Source: a virus. Taken from it: a stretch of 64,000 nucleotides of DNA. Below the pieces are notes generated by a model, which saw nothing but the letters and a program-made list of their open reading frames with translations, made no database searches and was not told where the DNA came from. The position numbers and the translations under genes were made by a program. Shown piece after piece: positions 63,289 to 64,000 of this stretch (positions are counted from its first letter, which is position 1; each line of letters begins with the position of its first letter). The stretch lies in the IMG/VR virus record IMGVR_UViG_3300010354_000075, positions 1 to 64,000 of that record, one strand, 5' to 3'.

Positions 63289-64000
63289 TTAGGCGAAAAA
63301 ACTTGATTGATCCAATAAAATTTCTAAACTAGATTTATGATTACAACTGCCGCAAACTGTTGGCTGCGGGGGTATCTGCCACTGATCTTTATTATTTTCG
63401 ATCTTTTCTTTAAGTGTTGAAAATAGATCTCTTTCACTGTTCTTTAACCAATCTGAAATAAGCTGCTTGTCTACTATGGTCTCGTCTGTAAGTTGAACTG
63501 ATTCTATACTGCTTAAGAAAAAATCTAACTGTAAATCTGCTAGATCTTTATATATTTCATCTAAAGTTTTTTGTTGATCTTCGACGGACAGATCAGCTAT
63601 CTGCATTAATTTCTTTTGTAGCTTAAAGTTTTCCATACTATAATGGGAAGTTTCGCTGTAGTTCAGTGGCCTTATTTTTAAAGATATATCATTATTCAAT
63701 TTAATTTGATTTTCAAACTTCAAAGTAGATAAGTGATCTAATATCTTTGGTAATTGAATGTCGTAATTGTTATCTGATCCACAATTTTCACACTCTTTTT
63801 CTAAATTAAGAGTTTCGCCGTATGTGGCTATTCTGATTGCTATAATAATAGAATCAATATCTATGCTAGGTATTTTTCCAGCTTTTTTGATATATGGAAC
63901 ACAGCTTTCTATTACACGAATAGTTGCTTCTCCGCTGAACAAAGCATCAGGAGTTTTAAAAATAATCTCATCCATTCCGCTCATAGCAAACACAGGTACA
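63289..64000 (-). CDS. gp26: baseplate hub protein gp26 (5' end outside window)
   Basis: At least 234 residues of a T4 gp26 homologue (208 in T4), a baseplate hub assembly component. Diagnostic parts are GMDEIIFKTPDALFSGEATI, then IESCVPYIKKAGKIPSIDID and AIRIATYGETL. Two zinc-ribbon-like pairs, CENCGSDN and CGSCNHKSS, are spaced far apart, as in marine homologues. The reading frame stays open to the window edge, and relatives have more residues upstream of 'F--(S/P)GMDEL', so the true start probably lies beyond 64000; an in-window GTG at 63993 or ATG at 63984 is less likely. Confidence 0.82.
   Translation of the reverse strand, partial: VPVFAMSGMDEIIFKTPDALFSGEATIRVIESCVPYIKKAGKIPSIDIDSIIIAIRIATYGETLNLEKECENCGSDNNYDIQLPKILDHLSTLKFENQIKLNNDISLKIRPLNYSETSHYSMENFKLQKKLMQIADLSVEDQQKTLDEIYKDLADLQLDFFLSSIESVQLTDETIVDKQLISDWLKNSERDLFSTLKEKIENNKDQWQIPPQPTVCGSCNHKSSLEILLDQSSFFA

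Overview
The window is about 64 kb of a T4-like marine myovirus genome of low GC. The evidence is a recognisable T4 core: the late sigma factor gp55, the recombination nuclease pair gp47/gp46, and baseplate proteins gp48, gp53, gp5, gp25, gp6, gp26 and probably gp51. The style also fits: AT-rich, tightly overlapping genes, and huge tail and fibre proteins with VTG-type repeats and tail-collar domains, as in phages of SAR11, picocyanobacteria and similar low-GC marine bacteria. No photosynthesis gene, tRNA, integrase or bacterial chromosomal gene was seen, so the host cannot be fixed. Layout: (1) 1-2168, plus strand: the tail end of a 2OG-Fe(II) oxygenase, a short DegT-type aminotransferase and a glycosyltransferase-like protein. 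(2) 2155-15196, minus strand: nine radical-SAM enzymes, a stand-alone SPASM-like cysteine protein, two QueC-like PP-loop ATPases and an SDR-like protein, every gene overlapping the next. (3) 15211-20359, minus strand: a small unknown protein, a methyltransferase-like protein, four glycosyltransferase-like proteins in two paralogous pairs, and two unknowns. (4) 20421-31706, minus strand: tail-fibre and adhesin genes, including two structural paralogues, three fibres with a shared N-terminal module, a conserved structural protein, an XkdW-like assembly protein and a tail-collar fibre. (5) 31707-56752, minus strand: a 5174-residue giant structural protein followed upstream by gp6, gp25, gp5, a gp27-like hub protein, gp53 and gp48. 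(6) 56825-61430, plus strand: gp55, a 52-residue protein, gp47, gp46, a basic protein, a GIY-YIG nuclease and a DUF3820-like protein. (7) 61431-61892: a GC-richer, hairpin-rich non-coding stretch that looks like a structured RNA. (8) 61893-63065, plus strand: a candidate internal head protein. (9) 63062-64000, minus strand: gp51-like and gp26 (gp26 runs off the window).

How the parts may work together: gp55 is made from a near-consensus sigma-70 promoter. The minus-strand baseplate and fibre genes carry a different promoter type, TACGCAC-N14-TAAATA, found three times with identical spacing upstream of gp48, gp6 and the 203-residue structural gene. The copy upstream of gp48 physically overlaps the gp55 promoter on the opposite strand, which suggests an early/late switch. 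The structural operon runs straight into the glycosyltransferase and radical-SAM genes, so the modifying enzymes may be made late, together with the tail proteins. They may decorate the virion or build a modified surface sugar or small molecule. That link is inference from position only.

The most novel material is the nine-radical-SAM/two-PP-loop cluster, the bipartite promoter and its overlap with the gp55 promoter, the structured RNA, and the giant multidomain tail protein. One radical-SAM gene (8087-9390) carries a one-base frameshift, and another (4969-6020) is split at the boundary between its radical-SAM and SPASM domains.
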